From an uncultured Corynebacterium sp. (lineage in GTDB: Bacteria; Actinomycetota; Actinomycetes; Mycobacteriales; Mycobacteriaceae), in contig NZ_CAMIGN010000014.1 in the NCBI RefSeq assembly GCF_946221935.1, positions 1-64,000 of the forward strand: a stretch of 64,000 nucleotides of DNA. The letters run 5' to 3'. The translations under genes and the position numbers were made by a program. Shown here piece by piece: positions 11,101 to 18,923 of the stretch. A model generated the notes under the pieces. It searched no databases. It was not told the origin of the DNA and worked only from the letters and a program-made list of their open reading frames with translations. Within the stretch, counting starts at the first letter, position 1. Every line of letters starts with the position of its first letter.

Positions 11101-12249
11101 CTGCGTATCGTCCAAGCTCCACTGGTGGCCCGAAATGACGTTGGGTTTGCTGTAGCGCTCTGGGCCATTGGACTCCTCGAAGACCTGACCAAAATCATCA
11201 GTAGGAATCGCGTCACGCAACTGCTGAACCGTACGTGGTTGAGCCAACACACTGAATCGAGTGCCCTGCTGCGAGGACAGCTTCGTGCCCTTGTACTTCG
11301 GCACTGTATAGAAGATGTCGCCGTTGTCGTCGATGCGCAGCTTCTGCTCGCCACCAGAGGCGGTGGTGTTGCTCGAACCGATGTACTTTCCCTGTGCATC
11401 ATAAGCTTCCGCCACCATACGAGGCATGGAGTTGGCATCAGCGTTAATATGACCGACCTTGAGCTCCTCACCAGGACGAATGACGAGCTTTTCCTTCGGG
11501 ACCCAGTCAACTGAGATCGCAGAACAGTTATCGTTCTCACTAGGCCATGGGTTGAACGAGACTTCAGCGTTGGAGTTACGGAAAATCTGCTTGGTAGCGT
11601 CGTCATTGTCCTGCGTGTAGGAATCTTTCCAACCATAGGACACACCGCTCTCAGAAGCAGCTGCGGCTATGTCGTCACCGTTTAAATCAGATTCAATAAG
11701 TGCAGTAATAGGGGCGCGCGCTCCCGGGCGATGAATATTCATCGTTGAAGAGCTCGAATCGGTGACACTCTCACCAGCGACTTTATCGCCCGGCGCCGCC
11801 GAAGCAACCTCATGAAGATTCACCGGAGGATTGCCATTACTGCCGCTAACGAAAAAGTCGCGCCAAGTTCTATCCTTAGAACCGTTCATTTTGACGTTTA
11901 CGCCAAATTCTCGCTTGTTAGGGGAACTCTTAGCCGGTTCCAAGATAGCGAAACTAAAGCCGCCTTTACTTCCCTGCTGGCCACTGAAACTGACCGTACA
12001 GCTGCCGGAACCGATATCGGAGGCCAACTGCTGCGCAGGCTCGATGGCCCCGTTGCCATCGGCGCCACGAATTCCACCAGCGTAGGGAACGTTTTCAGCC
12101 ATCAGTTCTGGCTGGATCGCACTGTTGCTCGCGCGCATGCCCCCCGGCATGATCGCGAAGCCTCCCAGCGCCAGGGCGATGACGGATACCGCCGCACCGC
12201 TCTTGACGGACTGCTTTTTCAACCCGGACTTACGTTTCGAAGAACGCAT
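5146..12249 (-). CDS. giant wall-anchored surface protein (YPDG/Rib-like and G5 repeats)
   Basis: About 2,367 residues. A signal peptide (KKQSVKSGAAVSVIALALGG...) is followed by a non-repetitive head of about 340 residues with two cysteines (GSCTVSF, NDNCSAI), probably the binding domain. Residues ~380-1240 hold eight Rib/YPDG-type modules, each ending in a Y-x-DGS-type strand. Residues ~1243-1945 hold nine G5 modules (PFETEI...LKAGE..V..G..GE). Two more Rib-like modules, a CGCK motif, a DPTKPT tract (~2138-2205), an LASTG sorting motif (~2335), a membrane helix and RHRRRDEEA follow. LASTG fits the LAxTG signal described for class E sortases rather than classical LPxTG; no sortase gene is in the window. 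The ATG at 12249 has AAGGA 6 nt upstream; an ATG two codons earlier (12255) is possible. Adhesion or biofilm accumulation is inferred. Confidence 0.93.
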   Translation of the reverse strand: MRSSKRKSGLKKQSVKSGAAVSVIALALGGFAIMPGGMRASNSAIQPELMAENVPYAGGIRGADGNGAIEPAQQLASDIGSGSCTVSFSGQQGSKGGFSFAILEPAKSSPNKREFGVNVKMNGSKDRTWRDFFVSGSNGNPPVNLHEVASAAPGDKVAGESVTDSSSSTMNIHRPGARAPITALIESDLNGDDIAAAASESGVSYGWKDSYTQDNDDATKQIFRNSNAEVSFNPWPSENDNCSAISVDWVPKEKLVIRPGEELKVGHINADANSMPRMVAEAYDAQGKYIGSSNTTASGGEQKLRIDDNGDIFYTVPKYKGTKLSSQQGTRFSVLAQPRTVQQLRDAIPTDDFGQVFEESNGPERYSKPNVISGHQWSLDDTQFHDPEYNPAQQTILSGVDSESGPVATGPQSVTFQQTGDKIADLMKSRDEGGVEAEVKLDNRYVYTGWKATLDPNTHEVTVTAPPNPAPGTFAQPRVIVTYTNGSQDIIPLLVVVDPNNTQVTNLTGPGLVQGAAGKPMTGSIDFAPAMEGHDPVKPTSFDVDPDTVPDGWKVEVKDDGTITVTATSPEDAANNSKITPKITAHYPDGTTDTVEATFQVTNNVKVPDYTAVTGKAKEEVKLQPAMPKIGLGGNADDEEPNRYTFPDGSLEYKTGDWTVTIDENTGELTSTIPDNALPGAQITVPVKVYYKSGANPQITTGAINVIGDGTGEDAASYPPQVTKAGAPVSSEIKTQLSDPKLGKYKLPDKLPPNWTFSIDENGTVTATPDESVPNGSTVSIPVEVTYPDGSTAKVPADFTVVDSYSSANSPSYPTVTGKPGTSVTSTVNRAHLSDAAEPKFSIITDPNDPSYVAPPRNLKWEDVKIDPDTGDIITPIGPNALPGSSADIPVRVTYKDGSSNTTIATVVVVARQNQVHEPQYRLQTTTPGQAVDSLITDETKVPERDLDADPSKRYSVPEDVSGWKVTVDENGKVTATAPENAKPGDGVDVPVTVTYLDGSTDTVMAPFTVKSQQKDINEPVYQVESTKPGTEVKRPINLNNAPDKSTFSFGDNEDGNPKTETTVDGWTYKVDPRTGEVAVTPPADAKPGDKHIHNVTVTYPDGSTDQIPVGTVVNLTNNYEAEPSYPAATIYPGDTVTAPLDLNLAEGIQLAAPEKKPFRINPTDSMELTGKLNDAGNPTYFYTTANGKWIVGLDKDGNVVATAPETAKPGDLVDVPVIVTYSDGSKDTVTAPINVKEAPTREVPFDVEYKYDDTVPQGTYKVEKEGEPGAESQTRDGEWKQTKAPVNEIVVIGTKPAKASDEMTWTMQTGFDTITRPNPQLKPGEVKVVQEGEPGERTISVKFDATIEQGGVPNVKTTSDTVTKDPKPRIVEYGPGLEDQELTFTDKNRIPFETEIVYDSTLKAGEQVVAQKGAEGEETVTTTQKLVDGKPSGDPVVTKEQTKAPVKQIIRVGGKTEGQTSNSVETEVPFGVKIEYDPTIPAGESKVVTEGKPGKKTITVTQKVTNSNPDGEATVEEKVTEQPVDQVIKVGTKQATATDKVEWTEPIPFSTTVRPNPDLAPGETKVVQEGKNGEASYTATFTGTNGEANVTESKARTEPVERIVEYGPQAEDTTVVTKTEKPVPFETEIVFDDSLKAGEQVVDKQGELGAEVETSTQKIVDGKPSGEPTVTTERTKEPTNAVIRVGTKTTGENVTESEVAVPFETEIQFDDSLPAGTQETVQEGKPGKDKVTTTQTIENSKVTGTKTTTERVEEPVKKIIKVGTKGETTSKTVEWTESTPFEVEVRENPELKAGETKVVQEGKPGEVKHTVTVTSDNGEITTDDSTETVSEPTKQIIEVGTAPSQTELSDKHTEQLPFETLIEVDPNLEAGKVIEDQAGSFGEKEVTKVWKLKDGVAVGDPETTENVNKEPTPRKLRVGSKVVTETVTETQEVPVEIDRGFYGVELTEPGVPASQDIKDGTEGNTYEIGELPAGWTATVDDNGTVTATPPADAKSGAYAEIPVTITPKDGKPYTARAVFIVKENQPVDPTEPTDPEVIPAPTYNPAVIKAGDTQKVDINYGHTDGNTYGLGAVPAGWGVEIDPSTGELSVTPPADTPSGTIQEIPVTVTTKDGKTFNVKTVIGVISDNCGCKPVEPNDPTEPTDPTKPTDPTKPTNPTDPTKPTDPTKPTDPTDPTKPTDPTDPTKPTDPTKPTDPTDPTKPVDPEDPSGSDVPSGSDNFWPYLPGIVGSLALGGLVGSHGSNGGAPSGSTSGDRTPGVLGNTPGEQKPGTPNKPNKPGTSTPKSKGGKTTVTTDKAGSGKSSSNGNSGTGSMDRAQIEAQKQANRPQMSTLASTGANVIGVFAVGLALILGAIPLLRHRRRDEEA
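5640..5846 (-). repeat. DPTKPT wall-spanning repeat tract
   Basis: Tandem 9- and 18-bp units (plus strand GGCTTGGTCGGGTCCGT and variants) encode alternating DPTKPT and DPTDPT. Such Pro/Thr tracts normally span the peptidoglycan just before a sortase signal. Units of this length are prone to slippage, so the tract length may vary between strains. Confidence 0.93.
6420..8530 (-). repeat. nine G5 modules as three copies of a three-domain unit
   Basis: The nine ~78-residue modules fall into three types that recur in strict order. Type 1 has PF..EI.YDP..PAG and ends IKVGTK; type 2 has RPNP.L.PGE.KVVQEG and ends IVEYGP; type 3 has PFETEIV.D..LKAGEQVV and ends IRVG.KT. The order 1-2-3 occurs three times, so a unit of about 234 residues (~700 bp) appears to have been duplicated as a block. 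Confidence 0.85.
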
Positions 12250-12381
12250 ACCCATTCCTTACTTCCCTCTGGGTTAGACGAAATGCACTTGGTCAACCCT
12301 GAACTATTTTTCAGCTAGGTTTCAGCAGAACACCCGGAAAATGAAACGTAATTCAACTCCGTTAGCACTCATACATATTTA

Positions 12382-12409
12382 AGCCTACTACCCCTCACCC
12401 CACAGTCAA
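12382..12409 (-). promoter_or_regulatory. candidate promoter of the adhesin gene
   Basis: In the AT-rich gap upstream of the adhesin gene, the minus strand has TTGACT, 16 nt, TAGGCT. This gives a 5' untranslated region of roughly 120 nt. The -10 is a weak match (G for A at position 4), so the call is tentative. Confidence 0.35.
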
Positions 12410-12487
12410 TCTATATTTATAAAAGTGAATCACAGCACAAGCTCGCCCATATGCCCTAAGCTGCGAAAATTCCCATAGCTACCTCTA

Positions 12488-13336
12488 CTAACGCACCATC
12501 TCTGGAATTTGCGATACCGAAGTAATTGCTGGCCCCAAAAACCGCCCGGCCAGCTTCGCGAACCTTTGCGGGTCACCCGTTGATTCAAAGGAAAGTTCAA
12601 CCTGACGCCTAGGATTCTCGTCCGCCAGCAAGTTCCGCTCCGCCAAAGTTCTATATACGGTCTTAGCTGTTTCTTCAGCACTGTTAATCAGCGTCACGTC
12701 GTCCCCCATCACCAACTGCACCACTCCCGTCAATAGCGGATAGTGCGTACACCCCAGCACCACCGTATCCACCCCCTTAGCCTTCAGTGGCGCCAGGTAG
12801 TTCTCCGCCAGACCCATCAACTGTCGCCCACTGGTTATGCCACGCTCCACAAAAGGCACAAACTGCGGGCAGGCCTGGGCATACGCCTCCACCCCCGGGA
12901 TCGCCGAGAAAAGATCCTGGTAAGACATACTGTTTACCGTCGCCTGTGTTCCTATCACACCGATCTTGCCGTTACGGGTCGCCGCTGCCGCTCGCCGCAC
13001 GGCAGGCAGGATCACCTCGATCACCGGCACAGAATACCTCTCCCGTGCATCGCGGATAAACGCTGACGATGCAGAGTTACACGCCACCACAATCATCTTG
13101 CAGCCACGTTCCGCTAAAGTGTCTGCAATCCCGATGGATAGCTCACGGACTCGCGCCAGCGGCTTATCCCCGTACGGCGAGTTCGCTGTGTCGCCGATGT
13201 ACACCAGGTTTTCGTGCGGTAGCTGGTCCACGATGGCTCGAGCCACGGTTAGCCCACCCACGCCGGAATCGAAAACCCCAATCGGCGCGTTTTTCGCCTG
13301 CGTCACCACATCGTCCAACTCGGCGCGTTCCATCAT
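12488..13336 (-). CDS. murI: glutamate racemase
   Basis: Converts L-glutamate to the D-glutamate used in peptidoglycan. The two catalytic cysteines lie in ACNSAS and GCTHYPLL; the N-terminal PIGVFDSGVGGLTVARAI and GDTANSPYG motifs are diagnostic. Length is 282 residues from the ATG at 13336 (a second ATG follows immediately at 13333). The open frame extends to 13438, but that part overlaps the upstream peptidase gene. The start lies 1 nt after the peptidase stop, with AAGGA upstream, implying translational coupling. Its neighbours are those of mycobacterial murI (Rv1338). Confidence 0.97.
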   Translation of the reverse strand: MMERAELDDVVTQAKNAPIGVFDSGVGGLTVARAIVDQLPHENLVYIGDTANSPYGDKPLARVRELSIGIADTLAERGCKMIVVACNSASSAFIRDARERYSVPVIEVILPAVRRAAAATRNGKIGVIGTQATVNSMSYQDLFSAIPGVEAYAQACPQFVPFVERGITSGRQLMGLAENYLAPLKAKGVDTVVLGCTHYPLLTGVVQLVMGDDVTLINSAEETAKTVYRTLAERNLLADENPRRQVELSFESTGDPQRFAKLAGRFLGPAITSVSQIPEMVR

Positions 13337-13337
13337 T

Positions 13338-14507
13338 TTAGTCACGTTCCTTACCCATAACCACGTCGCACCAACTTTGCACCCCGAACGCCGTCTCCGC
13401 TGCCAACACCGCGTGCACGATAGCCCGCTCCACCACATTCGCCGCCGTCGCCGAGAGCACGCTCATTCCAATTTCGTCCACGCCGTCAACGGTTGTGTGC
13501 TCCGCTGTCGCCATCACAAACAGCGTATCGCCGTCCATCGGCATGTGCGCCGGCCGTATAGCCCGCGCGATCCCGTCATGCCCCGCCAGTGCCAGCCTCT
13601 TCGCCTGCGCCTTCGTCAGCGGCGCATCGGTCGCCACCACACCAATCGTCGTGTTGAGCTTCGGCGCCAGCATGTCAGCCGTAATCTTCGTGCCAAGCAT
13701 ATTCTTGTTCTTTAGCCTATTGACGCCCTCAGGCCCCACCGGCTCACCATCCACCAGGCCATCGACCAACCCATACCTGGCGAACTCCCCGTTCAGTTCC
13801 GCAGCACTTCCCCACGGCAGGCCGGTGGCGGGGTCGAAGATAGCTCCCTGCGGGTTCACCACAACCCCCGCGGCCACGGTCGTGCCCGCCAACGCAGTGC
13901 CCTCAGGCAACACTGCGCTGGCCTGCCCGAAGCCTCCCTTCAGCGCTCCCGCGGAGGCTCCCAGCCCCGCGCCGACGTTTCCATTTTGTGCATCCTGCGC
14001 GTCCTGCACAGCCTGCATAACTCTACGTTGTGCTCCGCGGCCAGTCACCACATCCTCCAGCGCCGCCGCCGTCGCTGCAACCCCCGTAGCCGCATCCGGC
14101 CGAGAATCCCAGCGCCCCAGAAGCAGATCAAAAATCACCGCGCCCGGCACAATCGGCACCAATTTGCCCGGGTGCTCGGGCCCCAGCACAGGGAAGCCAA
14201 TTCCTCTGCGCTCCAATTCGGCCATCGCCCCCGTGAGGGCGTCAAGCCCAAAGGCAGAGCCACCACAAAGACCAATAGCGTGCACGGCCTGCACCGTATT
14301 GTGGGGCTCCAAAAGATTTGTCTCCCGCGTGCCCGGCCCACCGCCCCGCACATCAACGCTGGCGGTGGCGGACTTCGGCGCAACAATCATGGTGACGCCC
14401 GAATCGCCGGCACCGTCCTCGCACACGGCGTGCCCCACTCCAATGCCTGCTACATCAGCTAAGGAATTTGTGGGCCCGGGCGTGCAGCCGAAAAGTTCCA
14501 CACTCAT
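13338..14507 (-). CDS. P1 (S58/DmpA-type) family peptidase, Rv1333-like
   Basis: A 389-residue N-terminal-nucleophile hydrolase of the P1/DmpA family. These proteins self-cleave into two chains; the NTTIGVVATDAPLT motif is the expected cleavage region, with the Thr after Asn as the candidate nucleophile. The Gly-rich GLCGGSAFGLDA and GNVGAGLGASAGALKGG are also typical. The gene uses the ATG at 14507 (MSVELFGCTPGPTNS), which overlaps the DUF2017 stop in an ATGA arrangement; the longer open frame to 14558 only overlaps that gene. Substrate unknown; relatives act as aminopeptidases or amidases. murI follows after 1 nt. Confidence 0.9.
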   Translation of the reverse strand: MSVELFGCTPGPTNSLADVAGIGVGHAVCEDGAGDSGVTMIVAPKSATASVDVRGGGPGTRETNLLEPHNTVQAVHAIGLCGGSAFGLDALTGAMAELERRGIGFPVLGPEHPGKLVPIVPGAVIFDLLLGRWDSRPDAATGVAATAAALEDVVTGRGAQRRVMQAVQDAQDAQNGNVGAGLGASAGALKGGFGQASAVLPEGTALAGTTVAAGVVVNPQGAIFDPATGLPWGSAAELNGEFARYGLVDGLVDGEPVGPEGVNRLKNKNMLGTKITADMLAPKLNTTIGVVATDAPLTKAQAKRLALAGHDGIARAIRPAHMPMDGDTLFVMATAEHTTVDGVDEIGMSVLSATAANVVERAIVHAVLAAETAFGVQSWCDVVMGKERD

Positions 14508-15076
14508 TGTTCGCCCATCATCGCCGAAAGCAGACTGTCTTGGTGGTACCCCAGCCAATCCAGGTAGTTCTGCGCAGCCATTGCCTGGTCGGAGTTTTCG
14601 CCCTCGCCTATCAGGTCCTTCTTGAACTCCTCAAACTGCGCCGAGTGGTACAGGCGAATATCGTTAATCGCACTCAGCCACGGTTGAACCTCATCCTGCG
14701 TCAGCGACACATTCACCGAACCATTCGGCCCCAGGTAGTCCACCACAAAGCGCAGGTTCGTCAGCTTCGACTTGATGATTTCCGTCTCGTTCAGCTGACG
14801 AGTTAGGGCTGCATCCCCTTCGACCTCTTCATCCCCCTCACGGAAGAAGCTCGGCAGCAACCGCGCCAACCCCGGATCTTTCGGGGCATCGGAGTGCCCG
14901 CTGGCCATGCCCGTCAGCTCCGCCAGCTCGTCCTTCGGCGCCGTCCGAGCGCGCTCCATCAGCTTGTCGGAAACCGCCACCGCCGAATCACCTAGCATCT
15001 CGCGTTCGAGTGGCTCTAGCTGCGTATTGAAGCGCGTACCACGCAACAAACTGCTCTTCTTCGTCCACGGCTCCAT
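14504..15076 (-). CDS. DUF2017 family protein
   Basis: A 190-residue soluble protein, mostly helical, with no membrane segment or cysteine. It matches the actinobacterial DUF2017 family (Rv1332-like) through LEPLEREMLGDSAVAVSDKLMER, the central LARLLPSFF and the C-terminal WLSAINDIRLYHSAQF. In most actinobacteria the gene lies directly after clpS, as here, which suggests a link to regulated proteolysis, but no function is known. The ATG has AAGGA about 8 nt upstream. The downstream peptidase gene overlaps its stop by 4 nt. Confidence 0.9.
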   Translation of the reverse strand: MEPWTKKSSLLRGTRFNTQLEPLEREMLGDSAVAVSDKLMERARTAPKDELAELTGMASGHSDAPKDPGLARLLPSFFREGDEEVEGDAALTRQLNETEIIKSKLTNLRFVVDYLGPNGSVNVSLTQDEVQPWLSAINDIRLYHSAQFEEFKKDLIGEGENSDQAMAAQNYLDWLGYHQDSLLSAMMGEQ

Positions 15077-15104
15077 GGTGTTCTTCCTTCTTTCTTTGTG
15101 ACGC

Positions 15105-15410
15105 CTACCCGTCCGCCCGCTGCATCGTCGCCCACAGCCCGGCGGTCTGCAGTTTCTTTACGTCCCCCTCAACCTTGTCCCGTTCACCGGAGCTCACCAC
15201 GGCTTTCCCCTCGGTGTGCACCTGCATCATCAGCTCGGTGGCACGCTTGCGCGAATAGCCCAGCACCGTCTGGAAGACATAGGTCACATAGCTCATCAGG
15301 TTCACCGGATCGTCCCAACAAATGCACATCCACGGCAGGTTGGGCTCCGTTAGTGTCTCAGGCAATTTGTCCGCTACGGGCGTAGCGGCGGGAGCAGCTG
15401 GAGAAGTCAT
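15105..15410 (-). CDS. clpS: ClpS, ATP-dependent Clp protease adaptor
   Basis: Delivers proteins with bulky N-terminal residues to ClpAP/ClpCP. The core WDDPVNLMSYVTYVFQTVLGYSRKRA and MQVHTEGKAVVSSG form the N-degron pocket and ClpC-docking surface. I place the start at the ATG at 15410 (MTSPAAPAAT), giving 101 residues, equal to the mycobacterial protein; in-frame starts further out (ATG at 15437, TTG at 15461) cannot be excluded. It is divergent from pncB, with the starts only about 70 nt apart, so the two promoters share this short region. DUF2017 follows after 28 nt. Confidence 0.93.
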   Translation of the reverse strand: MTSPAAPAATPVADKLPETLTEPNLPWMCICWDDPVNLMSYVTYVFQTVLGYSRKRATELMMQVHTEGKAVVSSGERDKVEGDVKKLQTAGLWATMQRADG

Positions 15411-15469
15411 AGTTCCCAGAGTACCCACATTGGTCATCTTCGCTGCCGGGTCCGTGGACAAGCGTGGAC

Positions 15470-15475
15470 TAGCAT
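15470..15475 (+). promoter_or_regulatory. -10 box TAGCAT, leaderless type, for pncB
   Basis: TAGCAT ends 7 nt before the GTG at 15483 and supports that start over the ATG at 15474, which lies inside the box. Inferred from sequence only. Confidence 0.5.
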
Positions 15476-15482
15476 GGAGCGG

Positions 15483-16817
15483 GTGAACGATAACACCACA
15501 GAAACCACGGGGTCCCGCACCCGCTCCTCCGCGCTACTGACGGACAAGTACGAATTGACCATGCTCGAGGCGGCCATCCTCGATGGCACGGTGAACCGCA
15601 GCTGTACCTTCGAGGTCTTCACCCGACGCCTACCCAACGAGCGTCGCTATGGCGTGATCGCAGGTACCGCTCGCGTTCTCAGCGCGGTACGCGACTTCGT
15701 GTTCACCGACCAACAGTTGGATCGAATTGACTTCCTACGGGACGAAACCCTGGAGTATCTGCGTAATTTCCGGTTTTCCGGCCACATTGATGGCTACCGG
15801 GAAGGCGAACTGTACTTCCCACACTCCCCTGTACTGACGGTGCGCGGAACGTTCGGCGAATGCGTGATCCTGGAAACGGTAATCCTATCCATCCTGAATA
15901 TGGACTCCGCTGTCGCAAGTGCCGCTGCCCGCATGGTCACCGCCGCGGGCGAGCGTCCGATTATCGACATGGGCGCCCGTCGTACCCACGAATACGCAGC
16001 GGTCACCTCCGCGCGTGCTGCTTACCTGGCTGGCTTTGTGGCGACCTCAAACATGGAGGCTGCGCAGCGTTATGGCATCCCTGCCTCCGGCACTGCGGCG
16101 CACGCGTGGACCCTGCTGCACACTCGCCCTGACGGAACGCCAGACGAACTTTCCGCCTTTAAAGCGCAGGTCGCTGCACTCGGCACCGACACCACCCTGC
16201 TGATAGATACCTATGACATCACCCAAGGCGTGGACAACGCCATCGCCGCAGCCGGCACCGAGCTCGGCGCCGTGCGCATCGATTCCGGTGATCTCGGTGT
16301 GCTTACCCGGCGCGTGCGCCGCCAGCTAGATTCGCTTGGAGCAACTAACACCAAGATCGTTGTGTCCTCCGACATGGATGAGTTCTCCATTGCCGCGCTG
16401 CGCAGCGAGCCTGTGGATTCCTTTGGCGTCGGCACCTCGGTGGTTACGGGATCCGGTGCACCGACCGCTGGATTGGTCTACAAGCTTGTGGAGGTCGACG
16501 GAGTGCCCGTCGCCAAGCGCTCTCGCGGCAAGGCCAGCCTGGGCGGGGCGAAGGACGCTGCACGTTTTAGCCGCCCGTCCGGCACCGCTGTGGAGGAAGT
16601 CACCTTCCCCATGGGTAGCGATCTGCCCCAAGCCGATGGACTTAACAGCACCCAATTAACCATCCCGATGGTTCGCGATGGCGAGCTGGTGGAAGGGCTG
16701 CACACCTTGGAAGAGTCCCGCGCCCACTGCGCCCAGCAGCTCGTGTCTCTGCCGTGGGAAGGCCTTGCTCTCACCCGTGACGAGCCCGCCCTGCAGGTAC
16801 GCCACATCAAGGCTTAA
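15483..16817 (+). CDS. pncB: nicotinate phosphoribosyltransferase
   Basis: Catalyses the first step of NAD salvage, nicotinate + PRPP to nicotinate mononucleotide. The N-terminal LLTDKYELTMLEAAI and TRRLP, the central DMGARRTHEYAAV, the DTYD motif, AVRIDSGDLG and VGTSVVTG are family signatures. Length is 444 residues from the GTG at 15483 (447 from an ATG at 15474). I prefer GTG because a TAGCAT box sits 7 nt upstream, a leaderless arrangement. It is divergent from clpS and followed by dinG after 8 nt, probably one transcript. nadE at 38.8 kb supplies the last step of the same NAD pathway. Confidence 0.96.
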   Translation: MNDNTTETTGSRTRSSALLTDKYELTMLEAAILDGTVNRSCTFEVFTRRLPNERRYGVIAGTARVLSAVRDFVFTDQQLDRIDFLRDETLEYLRNFRFSGHIDGYREGELYFPHSPVLTVRGTFGECVILETVILSILNMDSAVASAAARMVTAAGERPIIDMGARRTHEYAAVTSARAAYLAGFVATSNMEAAQRYGIPASGTAAHAWTLLHTRPDGTPDELSAFKAQVAALGTDTTLLIDTYDITQGVDNAIAAAGTELGAVRIDSGDLGVLTRRVRRQLDSLGATNTKIVVSSDMDEFSIAALRSEPVDSFGVGTSVVTGSGAPTAGLVYKLVEVDGVPVAKRSRGKASLGGAKDAARFSRPSGTAVEEVTFPMGSDLPQADGLNSTQLTIPMVRDGELVEGLHTLEESRAHCAQQLVSLPWEGLALTRDEPALQVRHIKA

Positions 16818-16825
16818 AGGTTCGC

Positions 16826-18889
16826 ATGACCTCCAACGTCCTCGACCTGCTGAGCCTCGCCGTCGCCGACCTCGGCGGGGCTCCGCGCCCCGGACAGCAG
16901 AAAATGGCCACCGCCGTAGCCGATGCGATAGACAAGGAACACCACCTTGCGGTGCAGGCCGGCACCGGTACCGGTAAGTCCCTGGCCTATCTGATCCCCG
17001 GCATCGCCGCGGCCATGGATTCCGCGTACCCCGTTATCGTCTCCACCGCGACGATCGCTCTGCAGCGCCAGCTCGTGGAACGTGACCTGCCACGCCTGGC
17101 TAAGGCTCTCGAACCGGAGCTTCCCCGCCCTTTGGAGTTCGCTATCCAAAAAGGGCGTGGCAACTACTTGTGCCTCAACAAGGTCTCCAATGCACAGACC
17201 GATAGCGGCGTGGAGGAAGCCGAAGAATCCCTGCTGGATCCCTCGCAGCTCTCCGCCACCGGTGCGCAAGTCGCCCGCCTGCACGAATGGGCAGGAGAAA
17301 CTGAAGATGGCGACCGCGATAACCTTCCCCAAGGCGTGAGCGACCGTGCCTGGCGCCAGGTCAGTGTCTCCTCCCGCGAATGCCTCGGTGCTACTCGCTG
17401 TCCCTTTGGAGAACAGTGCTTTGCTGAGCGCGCCCGGAATCACGCCGCAGACGCCGACATCGTCGTCACCAACCACGCCTTGCTGGCGATTGACGCTCTT
17501 GTGGACGCCCCCGTGTTGCCTGAGCACGACACCGTCATCGTGGACGAAGCCCACGAACTAGAAGACCGTATTACCTCCGTCGCCACAGCGGAACTCTCCC
17601 CCACCTCCATCGCCGTGCTGGCGAAGCGCGCTGCGAAGTTGACAGTGTCCGGTGCCGATGCCGCAGGGGATGCCCTGGCCGAAGCAGGTGACAGGTGGAC
17701 TGAGGCGCTAAAGACGGAGACGGCGGCGTCCAAAAGCAACGACCGTTTCGGCACTGGCATCGAGGGGCGCTGGACGGGGGTGCCGGAGAACCTACAGGTG
17801 CCGCTCGCAGCCCTGCGAGATGCGGCATGGAAAACGAACCGACAGGTCAGCGGCATTCCCGCATCCGAGTTCGCGAATGATTCGCAAAAAGCCTCCGAAC
17901 GGCTGGCGGTGATTGTGGCGACCGAGGAACTCAACGATACGTGCGTGCGGATCCTCAATGCCTCTCGCGTCGGCGAGGGTGCCGCTGATTCTCAGGGCGA
18001 GGACAGCGCGACCGCTGAGGATCTCCTCGGCGAGGACGTGGTCTGGTACACCGCTGACGCCGGCACGCATGGTCCCAAGCATGTGGTGCGTGTCGCCCCG
18101 CTGAGCGTAGCCGACCTACTGCGGCAGCGACTTTTTGGCCGCAACACGGTGATCCTCACTTCGGCCACGCTGGCTCTGGGAGGAAAGTTCACGTCCATGC
18201 TGGCGCGCTGGGGGCTGCCCAAAAACACCGCCACGCTAGATGCCGGCACGCCCTTTGATGCCCGCACCCACGGCATTCTCTACGTCGCCCGGCATCTGCC
18301 ACCACCGGGGCGCGACGGCGCCAGCGATGCCTCCGTAGACGAAGCCGCCCAGCTCATCAATGCTGCGGGCGGACGCACCCTGGGGCTTTTCAGCTCCAGG
18401 CGCGCTGCCGAAGACATGGCCGACCAGCTGCGCACGGTGGTACCCTACGACATCCTGCTGCAAGGTGAGGATTCGATGTCCACGTTGGTGGAGAAATTCC
18501 GCAAGAACCAGTCAGCGTGCCTCTTCGGCACTCTAGGGCTGTGGCAGGGTGTGGATGTACCGGGCAAGTCGCTTTCCCTTGTACTCATCGACCGCATCCC
18601 CTTCCCCCGACCCGACGATCCACTTCAGCAGGCTCGGCAAGAAGCTGCCGACCAACGCGGTGGCAGCGGCTTTATGGAGGTTGCAGCGAACCACGCAGCT
18701 CTACTTATGGCTCAAGGCGCTGGCCGACTGCTGCGTTCGGTCGACGATCGCGGTGTGGTAGCAGTGCTGGATCAGCGCCTGGAGACAAAACGCTACGGCA
18801 GCTACATACGCCGTTCCATGCCAGATTTTTGGTACACAACAAAAGGCGACACAGTGCGGGGTGCACTGCGCCGCCTTGTTGCGGACTAA
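16826..18889 (+). CDS. dinG: DinG-type ATP-dependent DNA helicase
   Basis: A 687-residue superfamily 2 helicase of the XPD/DinG group. Walker A is AGTGTGKSLAYLIPG (about residues 46-60) and Walker B is VDEAHELEDR. Four cysteines (GNYLCLNKVSN, then ECLGATRCPFGEQCF) are placed as in the 4Fe-4S domain of XPD-like helicases. The C-terminal helicase motifs FGTLGLWQGVDVPG and MAQGAGRLLRS are intact. DinG proteins unwind D-loops, R-loops and damaged or forked DNA. AAAGG precedes the ATG by a few nt. It runs with pncB, as in mycobacteria, and converges with the acidic repeat gene 35 bp later. Confidence 0.94.
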   Translation: MTSNVLDLLSLAVADLGGAPRPGQQKMATAVADAIDKEHHLAVQAGTGTGKSLAYLIPGIAAAMDSAYPVIVSTATIALQRQLVERDLPRLAKALEPELPRPLEFAIQKGRGNYLCLNKVSNAQTDSGVEEAEESLLDPSQLSATGAQVARLHEWAGETEDGDRDNLPQGVSDRAWRQVSVSSRECLGATRCPFGEQCFAERARNHAADADIVVTNHALLAIDALVDAPVLPEHDTVIVDEAHELEDRITSVATAELSPTSIAVLAKRAAKLTVSGADAAGDALAEAGDRWTEALKTETAASKSNDRFGTGIEGRWTGVPENLQVPLAALRDAAWKTNRQVSGIPASEFANDSQKASERLAVIVATEELNDTCVRILNASRVGEGAADSQGEDSATAEDLLGEDVVWYTADAGTHGPKHVVRVAPLSVADLLRQRLFGRNTVILTSATLALGGKFTSMLARWGLPKNTATLDAGTPFDARTHGILYVARHLPPPGRDGASDASVDEAAQLINAAGGRTLGLFSSRRAAEDMADQLRTVVPYDILLQGEDSMSTLVEKFRKNQSACLFGTLGLWQGVDVPGKSLSLVLIDRIPFPRPDDPLQQARQEAADQRGGSGFMEVAANHAALLMAQGAGRLLRSVDDRGVVAVLDQRLETKRYGSYIRRSMPDFWYTTKGDTVRGALRRLVAD

Positions 18890-18923
18890 CTGGCTGGCGC
18901 CAGCTATTTCCTCAGGCTAGGTC

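Noticed and set aside
13495..14625. 376-codon plus-strand open frame
   Set aside because: Antisense to the P1 peptidase gene, Ser/Pro/Ala-rich, no family.
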